A stretch of DNA of 35,102 bases from Sulfurovum sp. (lineage in GTDB: Bacteria > Campylobacterota > Campylobacteria > Campylobacterales > Sulfurovaceae): positions 1 through 35,102 of the forward strand of contig DQSX01000032.1 in assembly GCA_015663065.1 (NCBI GenBank), in the 5' to 3' direction. The position numbers and the translations under genes were made by a program. The notes under the pieces are model-generated. The model was given only the letters and a program-made list of their open reading frames with translations. It was not told the DNA's origin and made no database searches. Positions 1 through 9,034 of the stretch are shown piece after piece. How positions within the stretch are numbered: position 1 is the first letter of the stretch; each line of letters starts with the position of its first letter.

Positions 1-164
1 TCATGCGCATCCAGATAAATCTGTTTGATCTGTGAAAACTCTTTGTCGAACAGATCTTTAAATTTTGGTCTGAGTGCATGGCAGACATTGCAGTTCTCTC
101 CTGAGAAATAGAGGAGTACACCTACTTCACTTCTTATAGTTGTTTGTAGTTCTTCTAGTGTCAT
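1..164 (-). CDS. Thioredoxin-like protein, partial (runs off window start)
   Basis: Reverse-strand translation from ATG at 164: MTLEELQTTIRSEVGVLLYFSGENCNVCHALRPKFKDLFDKEFSQIKQIYLDAH, with a CxxC (CNVC) thioredoxin-like motif; not in the ORF track because it is truncated. Confidence 0.75.
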   Translation of the reverse strand, partial: MTLEELQTTIRSEVGVLLYFSGENCNVCHALRPKFKDLFDKEFSQIKQIYLDAH

Positions 165-198
165 ATCACACTCCTCAAAAATTTAAAAATTATAACGA

Positions 199-1635
199 TT
201 ATGAGCTACAAGAAAGCTTCCTGTTCTTAAACTCATCCGGTGTAGCTTCTGCCCATGGTTCATGTTCTTCGTGCTCAGCATAGGGATTTTGTGCAATATC
301 AAAAAGGTCGTTGACTAAAGTATAGTCACCCTCTTCTGCTTTATCTATGGCTTCCTGGAGCATGTAGTTCTTAAGTACAAACTTTGGATTGGTCTGCAAC
401 ATCTTTGCCTGTCTCTCTTCTTCTGTGGAGCTGTTCTCTTCGAGTCGTTCATCGTAGTCATGCAGCCAGTCATTCATCGGTGTGTGGTAAAGTCCCAGTT
501 TCAGCAGCTCCTTTCTGTCACCGTTGTATCGGCTTAGTGTTCTGAAAAAGAGTGTATAGTCTATGGAGAGTCCCTGCATCATTCCCAAAAGGTGTTTGAT
601 CAGATTCAAGTCTTCATCTTTATGTTGATCAAAACCAAGTTTTTTTGTCATGAGATTTAAATAGTGTTCCGTGTAAAACTTTGAATAATGCCCCATGACC
701 TTTTGCAACTCATCACTCTTTACCAATGGTGCCAGCGCTACCATCAAGGCACGCAGATTCCACTCTCCCACATTAGGTTGTGAACCAAAACTGTAACGTC
801 CGTACTGGTCTGTGTGGTTACAAATGAAAGCAAAATCATAGTCATCCAAAAAGGCATACGGACCGTAGTCAATGGTGAGTCCGGCTATGGACATATTGTC
901 AGTATTCATCACTCCATGGTTAAAGCCGACTGCCTGCCACTCTGCCATGAGTCTGGCCGTTTTACCAACCACTTCTGCAAAGAAATAGAAGTATTTATTT
1001 TCCTCATCCGCCAAATGAGGATAAGACTCAGCAATGGCATAGTCTGCCAATGCTTCCAACTCTTTGTACTTCTTTTTATGGGCAAAGTACTCAAAGGTAC
1101 CAAAACGCACCCAGGAAGGGGAAACACGAAGTACCATGGCCCCCTTCTCCCATGTTTGTCTATAGACTTCATGTTTGGAACCCATGAGTGCCAATGCTCT
1201 TGTCGTCTCAATGCCCAGTCCATGCATCGCTTCAGACATCAGATATTCACGGATCGAAGAACGTAAAACAGCACGTCCGTCTCCGGAACGGGAATATTTA
1301 GTCTGCCCTGCTCCTTTAAGTTGCATATGTAAATTATTAATGGTTCCTATATTGATAGCTCTACCATCACCCAATCTCTCTACAAAAAAACCAAACTGAT
1401 GCCCGGCATAACACATGGCAAAAGTATCGGATCCTTCCAAAGCCAAAGCACCGTTGGCAAAAGCTGCAAATGATTCTGTATTGAGCTCCTCTACATCAAT
1501 ATCCAGCATCTTTGCCACTTCTTCATTGGCATGAATGAGAAATGCATTTTTAAGGGGTGCAGGCTTTACTCTGTCATGGCACTCATCAGGCAGATTTAAA
1601 TAGGGGTTTGTTAGTTTTAATTCGTTTAATTTCAT
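199..1635 (-). CDS. selO: SelO/YdiU family protein adenylyltransferase (pseudokinase fold)
   Basis: 478 aa; SelO/YdiU-like segments NPYLNLP, YAGHQFGFFVERLGDGRAINIG, NHGVMNTDNMSIAGLTIDYGPYAFLDDYD and C-terminal SCSS. Confidence 0.93.
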   Translation of the reverse strand: MKLNELKLTNPYLNLPDECHDRVKPAPLKNAFLIHANEEVAKMLDIDVEELNTESFAAFANGALALEGSDTFAMCYAGHQFGFFVERLGDGRAINIGTINNLHMQLKGAGQTKYSRSGDGRAVLRSSIREYLMSEAMHGLGIETTRALALMGSKHEVYRQTWEKGAMVLRVSPSWVRFGTFEYFAHKKKYKELEALADYAIAESYPHLADEENKYFYFFAEVVGKTARLMAEWQAVGFNHGVMNTDNMSIAGLTIDYGPYAFLDDYDFAFICNHTDQYGRYSFGSQPNVGEWNLRALMVALAPLVKSDELQKVMGHYSKFYTEHYLNLMTKKLGFDQHKDEDLNLIKHLLGMMQGLSIDYTLFFRTLSRYNGDRKELLKLGLYHTPMNDWLHDYDERLEENSSTEEERQAKMLQTNPKFVLKNYMLQEAIDKAEEGDYTLVNDLFDIAQNPYAEHEEHEPWAEATPDEFKNRKLSCSS

Positions 1636-1711
1636 AAGAACAATATACTGACCGAAACTTTAAAGTGACTTAGGAGTATAATAACGCCAATATTATACGA
1701 AGGAAAGAGAT

Positions 1712-2449
1712 ATGGGTAGGGCATTTGAATACCGTAAAGCAGCAAAAATGAAACGATGGGGAACTATGTCAAGAGTCTTCCCTAAACTGGGCAAGATCAT
1801 CACTATGGCAGCCAAAGAAGGCGGCATGGACCCGGACATGAACCCTAAACTTCGTACTGCCATTTTGAATGCAAAAGCACAAAATATGCCAAAAGACAAC
1901 ATCGATGCCGCTGTTAAAAGAGCAGCAGCAAAAGATCTTGCAGATATTAAAGAGCTTACTTATGATGTCAAAGCCGGTCACGGTGTACAGATGATCATCG
2001 AATGTGCCACAGACAACAACACAAGAACCGTTGCCAATGTTAAAGCCATCTTGGCACGTAACGGTGCTGAGATGCTCACTTCAGGGTCTTTAAACTTCAT
2101 GTTCACAAGGAAATGTGTCTTTGTATTTAACAAAACAGATGAAATGGACTTAGAAGAGTTAGAGTTGGAACTCATCGATTTTGGTCTTGAAGAGATAGAA
2201 GAAGATGTTGAGCCGCAGGAAGATGGTGAAGATATCAACATCGTTAGAATTTACGGTGACTTTACATCATTTGGTGAACTTTCCAAAGCGTTGGAAGATA
2301 TGAATATTGAAGTAAAAAAAGCAACACTTGAGTACATTGCCAATACACCCATAGACCTTCCAGAAGAGCACCTAGAAGAGATAGAAACCCTCATTGACAA
2401 ACTAGAAGACGATGAAGATGTACAGACAGTCTTTACAAATATAAACTAA
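1712..2449 (+). CDS. yebC: YebC/PmpR family transcriptional/translational regulator
   Basis: 245 aa; [38 protein letters not shown]...[14 protein letters not shown] is typical of the family. Confidence 0.95.
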   Translation: MGRAFEYRKAAKMKRWGTMSRVFPKLGKIITMAAKEGGMDPDMNPKLRTAILNAKAQNMPKDNIDAAVKRAAAKDLADIKELTYDVKAGHGVQMIIECATDNNTRTVANVKAILARNGAEMLTSGSLNFMFTRKCVFVFNKTDEMDLEELELELIDFGLEEIEEDVEPQEDGEDINIVRIYGDFTSFGELSKALEDMNIEVKKATLEYIANTPIDLPEEHLEEIETLIDKLEDDEDVQTVFTNIN

Positions 2450-2533
2450 ACTAAATTTACTCATAAAGGCATCATTGACTTCTCATTATATTTCAGTCTA
2501 AAATTGGCAATATATTGTACTAAAGGATGTCCT

Positions 2534-2777
2534 ATGCAAGCTGTCAATTACTCTCATGCAAGAAACAATCTGAAATCTATTATAAAAGATGTGCAAGAAG
2601 CTTTAGCGCAAGCAGACCGTGCTGACTTAATGGATATAGACGAAGTATTCGATAAAGTTTTTTGGTAACAGTGCAGAGTTCTGGATGCATTTACAAAATG
2701 AATTTGATTTAGAAACAGTTAGAGACAATTTAGCAGAGAAAATAGATGAAGAGGTAACGCTTTATCAAGCATCCTAA
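2534..2777 (+). pseudogene. Degenerate mosaic antitoxin remnant (YefM-like N-terminus, HigA-like C-terminus, frameshifted)
   Basis: Manual translation: frame 1 2534-2668 MQAVNYSHARNNLKSIIKDVQEALAQADRADLMDIDEVFDKVFW*, then in another frame 2664-2777 GNSAEFWMHLQNEFDLETVRDNLAEKIDEEVTLYQAS*. Confidence 0.6.
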
Positions 2778-3364
2778 TGTATGACCGGTGGTGTGATCTT
2801 CTCTCCGAGTTTTGCATAAGACTTTCCAATGCGTGCGATGGCATCTAACTCTAAACTCATTTTTTCACTATCTGTGATGATACTCTCATCAATATAAAGA
2901 TGTTTGATCTCTATGATCACAGGGATGGTTTTGCTTCCTTCTAAGTCTACTTCTTGCAAATATTCACAAAAAAACGCTGCTTTGACACCTGCGACCATCG
3001 GAGGAAAATCATCAAATACCTTCTGTGTGGCTATATCGAACACTTCAGCTTCACTTTGACTTGCATCTAAACCTTTAGAACTGTAATGCATTGCTTCCAG
3101 ATACGATTCATCTACCATGCATACTACACATTTTTTAGTTTCACGCAAATTTCGCAGTGTATCTTTTGCTGTCCCATCAGGGCGATGGCCAATAGATACG
3201 ATCATCGTAGGAGGATTTGAGGAGAGACCTGTAAAGTAAGAGAAAGGAGCGATGTTAATTACTTCCCCCTCAGTGACTATCCATGCAATAGGACGAGGGA
3301 TAATAAGCTGTGCCATGAGATTATATTTCTCATTCAGCACTCTATCTTTAAAATCTATTAGCAT
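2774..3364 (-). CDS. Flavin reductase-like (FMN-binding split barrel) domain protein
   Basis: 196 aa; IIPRPIAWIVTEGEVINIAPFSYFTGLSSNPPTMIVSIG resembles the DIM6/NTAB flavin reductase-like family. Confidence 0.85.
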   Translation of the reverse strand: MLIDFKDRVLNEKYNLMAQLIIPRPIAWIVTEGEVINIAPFSYFTGLSSNPPTMIVSIGHRPDGTAKDTLRNLRETKKCVVCMVDESYLEAMHYSSKGLDASQSEAEVFDIATQKVFDDFPPMVAGVKAAFFCEYLQEVDLEGSKTIPVIIEIKHLYIDESIITDSEKMSLELDAIARIGKSYAKLGEKITPPVIH

Positions 3365-3381
3365 CTCTACTCCTTTATATT

Positions 3382-4995
3382 TTAATGTCCGTGCTGCTCT
3401 ACAAAGGCTTCATAGTCACCTTCAAAGTCGATCACTGTACCATCCTCATTGAATTTAATGATACGGTTGGCAAATGCATCGATGAGTTCTCTATCGTGAG
3501 AGACACAGATCACTCCACCCTTATAGTTATGCAGTGCTTCACCCAATGCAACGATCGCTTCAAGGTCAAGGTGATTGTTCGGCTCATCCATGACCAGGAA
3601 GTTTGATGAATCCATCATGATCTTGCTTAGCATAACACGGTGCTTTTCTCCACCTGAACAGGCATTGATCTTTTTCTTTTGCTCTTCCCCTGAGAAAAGC
3701 ATACGGCCTAGTGTTTTACGAATGTCATCAATGTGCCATTTTACGTCAAAGCCCTGTATCCACTGTGGCAACTCTTCATCGCCTACTACAAGGTCTGTCG
3801 TATTCTGTGGAAAATACGAGTGGGTAATGGTCTGTCCCCATTTGAATTTTCCGGCATCTGCTTCTATCTCTTCCATGAGGATTTTAAGCAGTGTGGTTTT
3901 ACCTACACCGTTGGTACCGATAAGAGCAATTTTGTCACCCTTGTTGATCTTGAATGTCAGGTTTTCAAAGACAGTCTCACCATCATACGATTTAGAAAGA
4001 CCTTCCACTTCAAGCACTTCATTTCCAATGTCTCTGTGTGCTTTGAACATGATGGACGGGTCACGTCTTGACGAGAGTTTAATGGCTTGCACATCGAGTT
4101 TATCCAGTTGTTTTTGACGAGATGTTGCCTGCTTTGCTTTGGAGGCATTCGCAGAAAATCTTGCGATGAACCCTTCAAGCTCTTCTTTCTCTTTAAGTGC
4201 TTTATTTCTATCTGTTTCTGCCTGTTTTGCTATGAGGTTTGCAGCAATGTACCACTCGTCGTAGTTTCCTGTAAATTCACGGATATTCTGGAAGTCAAGG
4301 TCAAGAATGTGTGTTACGACACCGTTAAGGAAGTGTCTGTCATGAGAGATGACCATCAGTGTACCTTCGTGACGTTTCAACTCATTCTCAAGCCATGAGA
4401 TCGTCTCCATATCAAGGTTGTTCGTAGGCTCATCGAGCAGCAATACATCCGGCTTAAGGAAAAGAACCTGTGCCAGCAAGATCTTGAATTTGTCACCACC
4501 TGTCAATGAAGACATAAGCTCTCCATGCTGATCAACAGGAAAACCTAATGACTGAAGCAGTTTTTCTATTTTGACATCAGACTCATAGGTCGGGTCTTCG
4601 TCGGCACAGATCATTTCAAGTTCACCCAGACGGTTATTGACCGCATCGTCTTCAAAGTCACCCTCCATATAGAGTTTCTCTTTCTCTTTTTGTGCATCAT
4701 AAAGCTTTTTATTACCGTAAAGTACGGCATCTGTCAGAGTATACTCTTCAAACGCATACTGGTTTTGAGAAAGCATTCCCAGTTTCAGTCCCGGCTGAAG
4801 CTGTACTTCACCGTCACTTGGTTCAAGTTCTCCTGCAAGGATCTTCATAAAAGTTGATTTACCCGCCCCATTGGCACCGATGAGCCCATAGCGTTTCCCC
4901 ACATCCATTGTCATGTTGATCTTGTCAAAAAGTACTCTCTTTCCGTAACGTTGTGTTAAATTTACTGTACTTAGCAAATGATATCCTTCTGTCAT
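3382..4995 (-). CDS. ybiT: ABC-F family ATPase, YbiT-like
   Basis: 537 aa with two Walker A motifs (GANGAGKST, GTNGVGKTT), signature sequences and Walker B/D-loops (LLLDEPTNNLD, LVMDEPNNHLD). Confidence 0.92.
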   Translation of the reverse strand: MTEGYHLLSTVNLTQRYGKRVLFDKINMTMDVGKRYGLIGANGAGKSTFMKILAGELEPSDGEVQLQPGLKLGMLSQNQYAFEEYTLTDAVLYGNKKLYDAQKEKEKLYMEGDFEDDAVNNRLGELEMICADEDPTYESDVKIEKLLQSLGFPVDQHGELMSSLTGGDKFKILLAQVLFLKPDVLLLDEPTNNLDMETISWLENELKRHEGTLMVISHDRHFLNGVVTHILDLDFQNIREFTGNYDEWYIAANLIAKQAETDRNKALKEKEELEGFIARFSANASKAKQATSRQKQLDKLDVQAIKLSSRRDPSIMFKAHRDIGNEVLEVEGLSKSYDGETVFENLTFKINKGDKIALIGTNGVGKTTLLKILMEEIEADAGKFKWGQTITHSYFPQNTTDLVVGDEELPQWIQGFDVKWHIDDIRKTLGRMLFSGEEQKKKINACSGGEKHRVMLSKIMMDSSNFLVMDEPNNHLDLEAIVALGEALHNYKGGVICVSHDRELIDAFANRIIKFNEDGTVIDFEGDYEAFVEQHGH

Positions 4996-5097
4996 TAATT
5001 AATGCGATTTTATCATAATGTTCTGAAAGTGAAAATATGACGAAAAAATTAGTTATTTTTAGTATAATTCTTCTATGACAAAAAAAGGGGGGAATGC

Positions 5098-6303
5098 ATG
5101 GAACGAAGAGATTTTTTTAAAAAAGCACTGACAGTAGCGGGGAGTGCTGCTGTAGGAAGCACTACTGTAGGGGCTGCCCAAACGGTACATCCTGTGGACA
5201 ATAGAAAAGTCTCAGACATTGCATTTCCCCAAAAAAGACCCCTCATCACCTACTCTGACAGACCCCCATTACTTGAGACACCAAGAGAGGTATTTACCTC
5301 TGCACTCACACCCAATGACCTCTTTTTTGTACGTTGGCACATGCCTGTCATCCCTACCTACATCAACCTAAATACATTTTTCATACATATCAACGGAGAG
5401 GTGGAAAAAGAGATCAAAGTCTCACTGAAAACACTTAAAACAGAATTTGAAGCCGTAGAGCTGACTGCTGTGCTGCAATGCGGTGGGAACAACCGCACTG
5501 CCTTTCAGCCCACTGCGGGAGGGATACAATGGGGAGTTGGTGCCATGGGTTGTGCCAAATGGAAAGGGGCAAGACTCAAAGATGTACTTCAAAAAGCAGG
5601 TCTCAAAAAAGAGGCCGCATGGATAGGCTTTAATGGTGAAGAAAAAGCTGTCTATGCTGAAACAGCCAATTTTGTACGTGAACTTAAACTTGAAGAGATG
5701 CATGACGATATCATCATCGCCTATGAAATGAACGGTGAAGATCTGCCTTACCTTAACGGATACCCGATCAGACTGATACTTCCCGGTTTCTACTCAGACT
5801 CCTGGATCAAGATGCTCTGCAATATTACAGTGACCAAAGAGAGACAGAAGCTGCACTTTATGGACCATGCCTACCGCATACCGGACAATGACTGCGAGTG
5901 TGAAACACCGGACAGTTTAGCGCAAAAGACCAAACCCATTGAAGAGATGAATGTTAACTCTCTCATAGGCTATCCTATAACCAGTACAAAGGTAAAAAAA
6001 GATGCTGATCTTGTGGTACGGGGGGTTGCATTTGACGGAGGTCACGGCATTGCAAAAGTAGAAATCTCTACAGACGATGGCGCCAGCTGGACTAAGGCAG
6101 TGCTTGATGACGGTAAAGAGGGTAAATATGCATACAGAGCTTTCACCTACTCTTTCAAACCACAAAGCTACGGACAACAAAACATTCTCTGTAGAGCCAG
6201 CAATAAAAAAGGTGAAGTACAACCTTTTGCCAAAGATATACAGTGGAATCGCGGCGGATACAAATACAACGGTATTGATGAAGTTAAAGTGGAGGTCGTG
6301 TAG
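5098..6303 (+). CDS. sorA: Sulfite oxidase family molybdopterin protein (SorA-like), Tat-exported
   Basis: 401 aa; Tat motif ERRDFFKK, Moco Cys region LQCGGNNRTAF, C-terminal dimerisation-like domain; adjacent small cytochrome c. Confidence 0.85.
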   Translation: MERRDFFKKALTVAGSAAVGSTTVGAAQTVHPVDNRKVSDIAFPQKRPLITYSDRPPLLETPREVFTSALTPNDLFFVRWHMPVIPTYINLNTFFIHINGEVEKEIKVSLKTLKTEFEAVELTAVLQCGGNNRTAFQPTAGGIQWGVGAMGCAKWKGARLKDVLQKAGLKKEAAWIGFNGEEKAVYAETANFVRELKLEEMHDDIIIAYEMNGEDLPYLNGYPIRLILPGFYSDSWIKMLCNITVTKERQKLHFMDHAYRIPDNDCECETPDSLAQKTKPIEEMNVNSLIGYPITSTKVKKDADLVVRGVAFDGGHGIAKVEISTDDGASWTKAVLDDGKEGKYAYRAFTYSFKPQSYGQQNILCRASNKKGEVQPFAKDIQWNRGGYKYNGIDEVKVEVV

Positions 6304-6614
6304 TGAAAAAATTATTATTTATACTTGTTTTAATAAACGTTACACTCTTTTCCCAGTCCAATACCGGCATCACCATGCCTTACGTAGACTTCCCCATGAA
6401 AGAAGGCAAAGGGATGTACTCCACCAAAGGAAAATGCAACATGTGCCACTCATGGGGATACACGGTCAATCAAGGCTTACAGTCTAAAAAGTTTTGGCGA
6501 GAAAAAGTCATGAAGATGATCGTAGTCTTTAAAGCGCCCATTAAAACCCAGAAAGACATCGACACAGTTGTAGATTACCTCTTTGAAAATTATGGGAATG
6601 GGAAGTTGGAGTAA
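6303..6614 (+). CDS. sorB: Small c-type cytochrome subunit (SorB-like)
   Basis: 103 aa, signal peptide, CNMCH haem motif; start overlaps the sorA-like stop. Confidence 0.75.
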   Translation: MKKLLFILVLINVTLFSQSNTGITMPYVDFPMKEGKGMYSTKGKCNMCHSWGYTVNQGLQSKKFWREKVMKMIVVFKAPIKTQKDIDTVVDYLFENYGNGKLE

Positions 6615-6630
6615 TGATGGGAAATCCCAC

Positions 6631-6984
6631 CTATGCATCTAAAAGAGATATAATATTCTCTATGGGTCTGCCTATCGCTGCTTTTCCGTCTTTGATGACG
6701 ATCGGTCTCTCTATGAGTTTTGGGTTCTCTGCCATGGCATCGATGAGTTTTTCTTCATCATTTTCATTTTTAAGATCCAGTGTTTTGTAGATCTCTTCTT
6801 TGGTACGCATCAACTCACGTGCTGAGATACCAAGCATCTTTAACACCGCTACGATCTCTTCTCTGCTTGGCGGTGTATCGAGGTACTTGACCACTTCAGC
6901 GTTTATGCCTTTTTCTTCTAAAAGTGTTGCTGCAGATCTTGATTTTGAACATCTTGGGTTATGCCATATCTTTACATTTTGCAT
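6631..6984 (-). CDS. arsC: ArsC/Spx-family arsenate reductase-like protein
   Basis: 117 aa; IWHNPRCSKSRSAATLLEEKG...LIERPIVIKDGKAAIGRP. Confidence 0.9.
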   Translation of the reverse strand: MQNVKIWHNPRCSKSRSAATLLEEKGINAEVVKYLDTPPSREEIVAVLKMLGISARELMRTKEEIYKTLDLKNENDEEKLIDAMAENPKLIERPIVIKDGKAAIGRPIENIISLLDA

Positions 6985-7807
6985 AATATTTTCCTTTATT
7001 GTGAAATTTGACTATCTTTTTATCTACACCGGTGACCACAGAGTCATCTTTGCCTTCATAGTCTATATTGAAAAGCAGATACCTCACCGCGTTGAGCCTG
7101 GCTCTTTTTTTGTCATTGGCATCAAGTTCGCACCAGGGGGCATAGTCGGTCCCTGAAAGGGTGAACATCTTGTCTCTTAACTTCTCATACTCCGGGTAAG
7201 CTGCATGTGACTTGTAATCCATCTCAGAGAGTTTCCAGCTTTTGAGCCTGTCATCTTCTCTGTCTTTTATACGGTCTGCCTGCGTTTCATAAGAGATGTT
7301 CAAATAAAATTTGAAAAAGTATATCTTGTCATCTACCAGCATCTCTTCTACCCCATTGACCTGTCTGTAAAAGTGATCGTGCTGCTCTTGTGTACAAAAA
7401 CCAAAGATCTGTTCAATACCTGCCCGGTTGTACCATGAACGATCAAAAAAGACGATCTCTCCGGCATTGGGTATCTGTTTGAGGTGTCTTTGGAAATACC
7501 ACTGTCCAAGCTCTTTGGAGTTAGGCTTAGGCAATGCTACAGAACGTGCTTCTCTGGGGTTTAGGTAGCTGTTAAACTCTTTAATGGTTGAGCTTTTCCC
7601 TGCCGTATCCATCCCTTCAAAAATGACCAGTACTCTTTGCTCATTGTCTATGACCCATTTTTGAAGCTTTACCAACTCGTACTGGAGTTTTAAAGACTCC
7701 TCTTCATAAAATTTACGTTCTATTTTTCCGGATCTTTTAAAGACTTTGGATGCTTTTTCCTGGTACTCCCCAATCTCTTCACTGTAGAAGATACGCTGCT
7801 TTTTCAC
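6959..7807 (-). CDS. ppk2: Polyphosphate kinase 2 family protein
   Basis: 282 aa; VIFEGMDTAGKSSTIKEF and FFDRSWYNRAGIE motifs of PPK2. Confidence 0.93.
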   Translation of the reverse strand: MKKQRIFYSEEIGEYQEKASKVFKRSGKIERKFYEEESLKLQYELVKLQKWVIDNEQRVLVIFEGMDTAGKSSTIKEFNSYLNPREARSVALPKPNSKELGQWYFQRHLKQIPNAGEIVFFDRSWYNRAGIEQIFGFCTQEQHDHFYRQVNGVEEMLVDDKIYFFKFYLNISYETQADRIKDREDDRLKSWKLSEMDYKSHAAYPEYEKLRDKMFTLSGTDYAPWCELDANDKKRARLNAVRYLLFNIDYEGKDDSVVTGVDKKIVKFHNKGKYYAKCKDMA

Positions 7808-8349
7808 TAGGCATCACCGCTGTTTTGTTTTTTTCCCATCTCTGTAGCAAACCGTGCTTCACTCTCAAGTTTCATGAGAAGCCGTGCATTATTGACATGC
7901 AGTTTATTGTTGTCTTCCTGTAGTGCTTCAAATTTTTCCCTGATCGTTCTGTGCTCTTCAGTCAGTTTAGCCAGCGTCGTTGATGTATGGTCCAGTTCAG
8001 ATCTTGTTTCAGCCTGCAGCTTTTCAAGTGCGGCACTTGTTGTCTGCAGACGTTCCAGTTTACTTTCAGTCTCTTCGAGTATTTTTTTTGTCTCTGCAAA
8101 ACGCTGAAGTTCCTGTTCGTTTTTTGCATTTTTTATCTGCAGTGCTTTCAGCTCTTCCTGCAGGCTGGAGATGAGTGCATCTTTCTCCTGGTTGTCTATC
8201 TGTATATTGATAAACCTGTCTTTATAGCTTTTAATACGCATACTTGAGGTCACCACCATCAATACCACAAAAAGCAGGATCACGATCGCAATGGCTATAA
8301 GGACCATGAAGCCTGAATCATCGTTTATTTTACAAAGCAGTTCATCCAT
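7807..8349 (-). CDS. Membrane-anchored coiled-coil protein of unknown function
   Basis: 180 aa with one N-terminal TM segment followed by a long Glu/Lys/Leu-rich predicted coiled coil; abuts ppk2. Confidence 0.7.
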   Translation of the reverse strand: MDELLCKINDDSGFMVLIAIAIVILLFVVLMVVTSSMRIKSYKDRFINIQIDNQEKDALISSLQEELKALQIKNAKNEQELQRFAETKKILEETESKLERLQTTSAALEKLQAETRSELDHTSTTLAKLTEEHRTIREKFEALQEDNNKLHVNNARLLMKLESEARFATEMGKKQNSGDA

Positions 8350-8350
8350 A

Positions 8351-8875
8351 TTATCCCCTTATTATGTCATACGATTTCGGATAGCTACAGGTCATTTTTT
8401 TAGAAGAGAGTTTACCTTTTCCGTATTTGACTTTTCTAAATGCAATTTGCACTTTATTATCCAGGTCATCAAAATAGGCCACTGCCTGTAGTCTGTTGTT
8501 TTTGTCAACCTGTATCGTGTATTTTTTCCCGTCATAGTCTGCCAGATAGAGTTTCTTGCTGTGATACTTTGCTTTTTTCAATATTTCGCTCAAATTAAAA
8601 CCTTTGGAGATATTGTATTTGGAGACCTGTTCTAGATCGTGGTCAACCACCAGAAGCTCCAAACCATTGGTACAAACCTCTTTTTTAGTCGGTTTCTTAT
8701 ATTCCCACTTCAATTTTGATGCCTCTGAAAAATAGACTTTTCCAGAATAATTGATGACTTTTTTCTTAGGGTTTGTGATCATTTGTGTAAAATTTGCCTG
8801 AAAATTCTCTGGAATATTGATAGATTTAGCAAAGATAAATATACTTAGTGTAAAAATCAATAAAAGTTGTCTCAT
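8351..8875 (-). CDS. lolA: Outer-membrane lipoprotein carrier protein LolA
   Basis: 174 aa; signal peptide, NFQANFTQMITNPKKKVINYSGKVYFSEASKLKWEYKKP. Confidence 0.85.
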   Translation of the reverse strand: MRQLLLIFTLSIFIFAKSINIPENFQANFTQMITNPKKKVINYSGKVYFSEASKLKWEYKKPTKKEVCTNGLELLVVDHDLEQVSKYNISKGFNLSEILKKAKYHSKKLYLADYDGKKYTIQVDKNNRLQAVAYFDDLDNKVQIAFRKVKYGKGKLSSKKMTCSYPKSYDIIRG

Positions 8876-9034
8876 ACAAATCCTTCGTATAATATAAAAG
8901 TGTTTATTATATATTAAATTACCAAAAACACCACTTTACATAACAGTGATTATGGCAAAAAATCGTGTATCAACAGTGTATAAACACTTTTTAGATAAAA
9001 TCATTGCCATTAAACCATAACTAGGCAAATAAAG

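Noticed and set aside
814-1266. 150-aa plus-strand ORF antisense to selO
   Set aside because: Lies entirely within a well-supported SelO gene; composition and lack of recognisable motifs indicate a spurious antisense ORF.
3575-4117. 180-aa plus-strand ORF inside ybiT
   Set aside because: Antisense to conserved ABC-F ATPase motifs; Ser/Pro-rich shadow translation.
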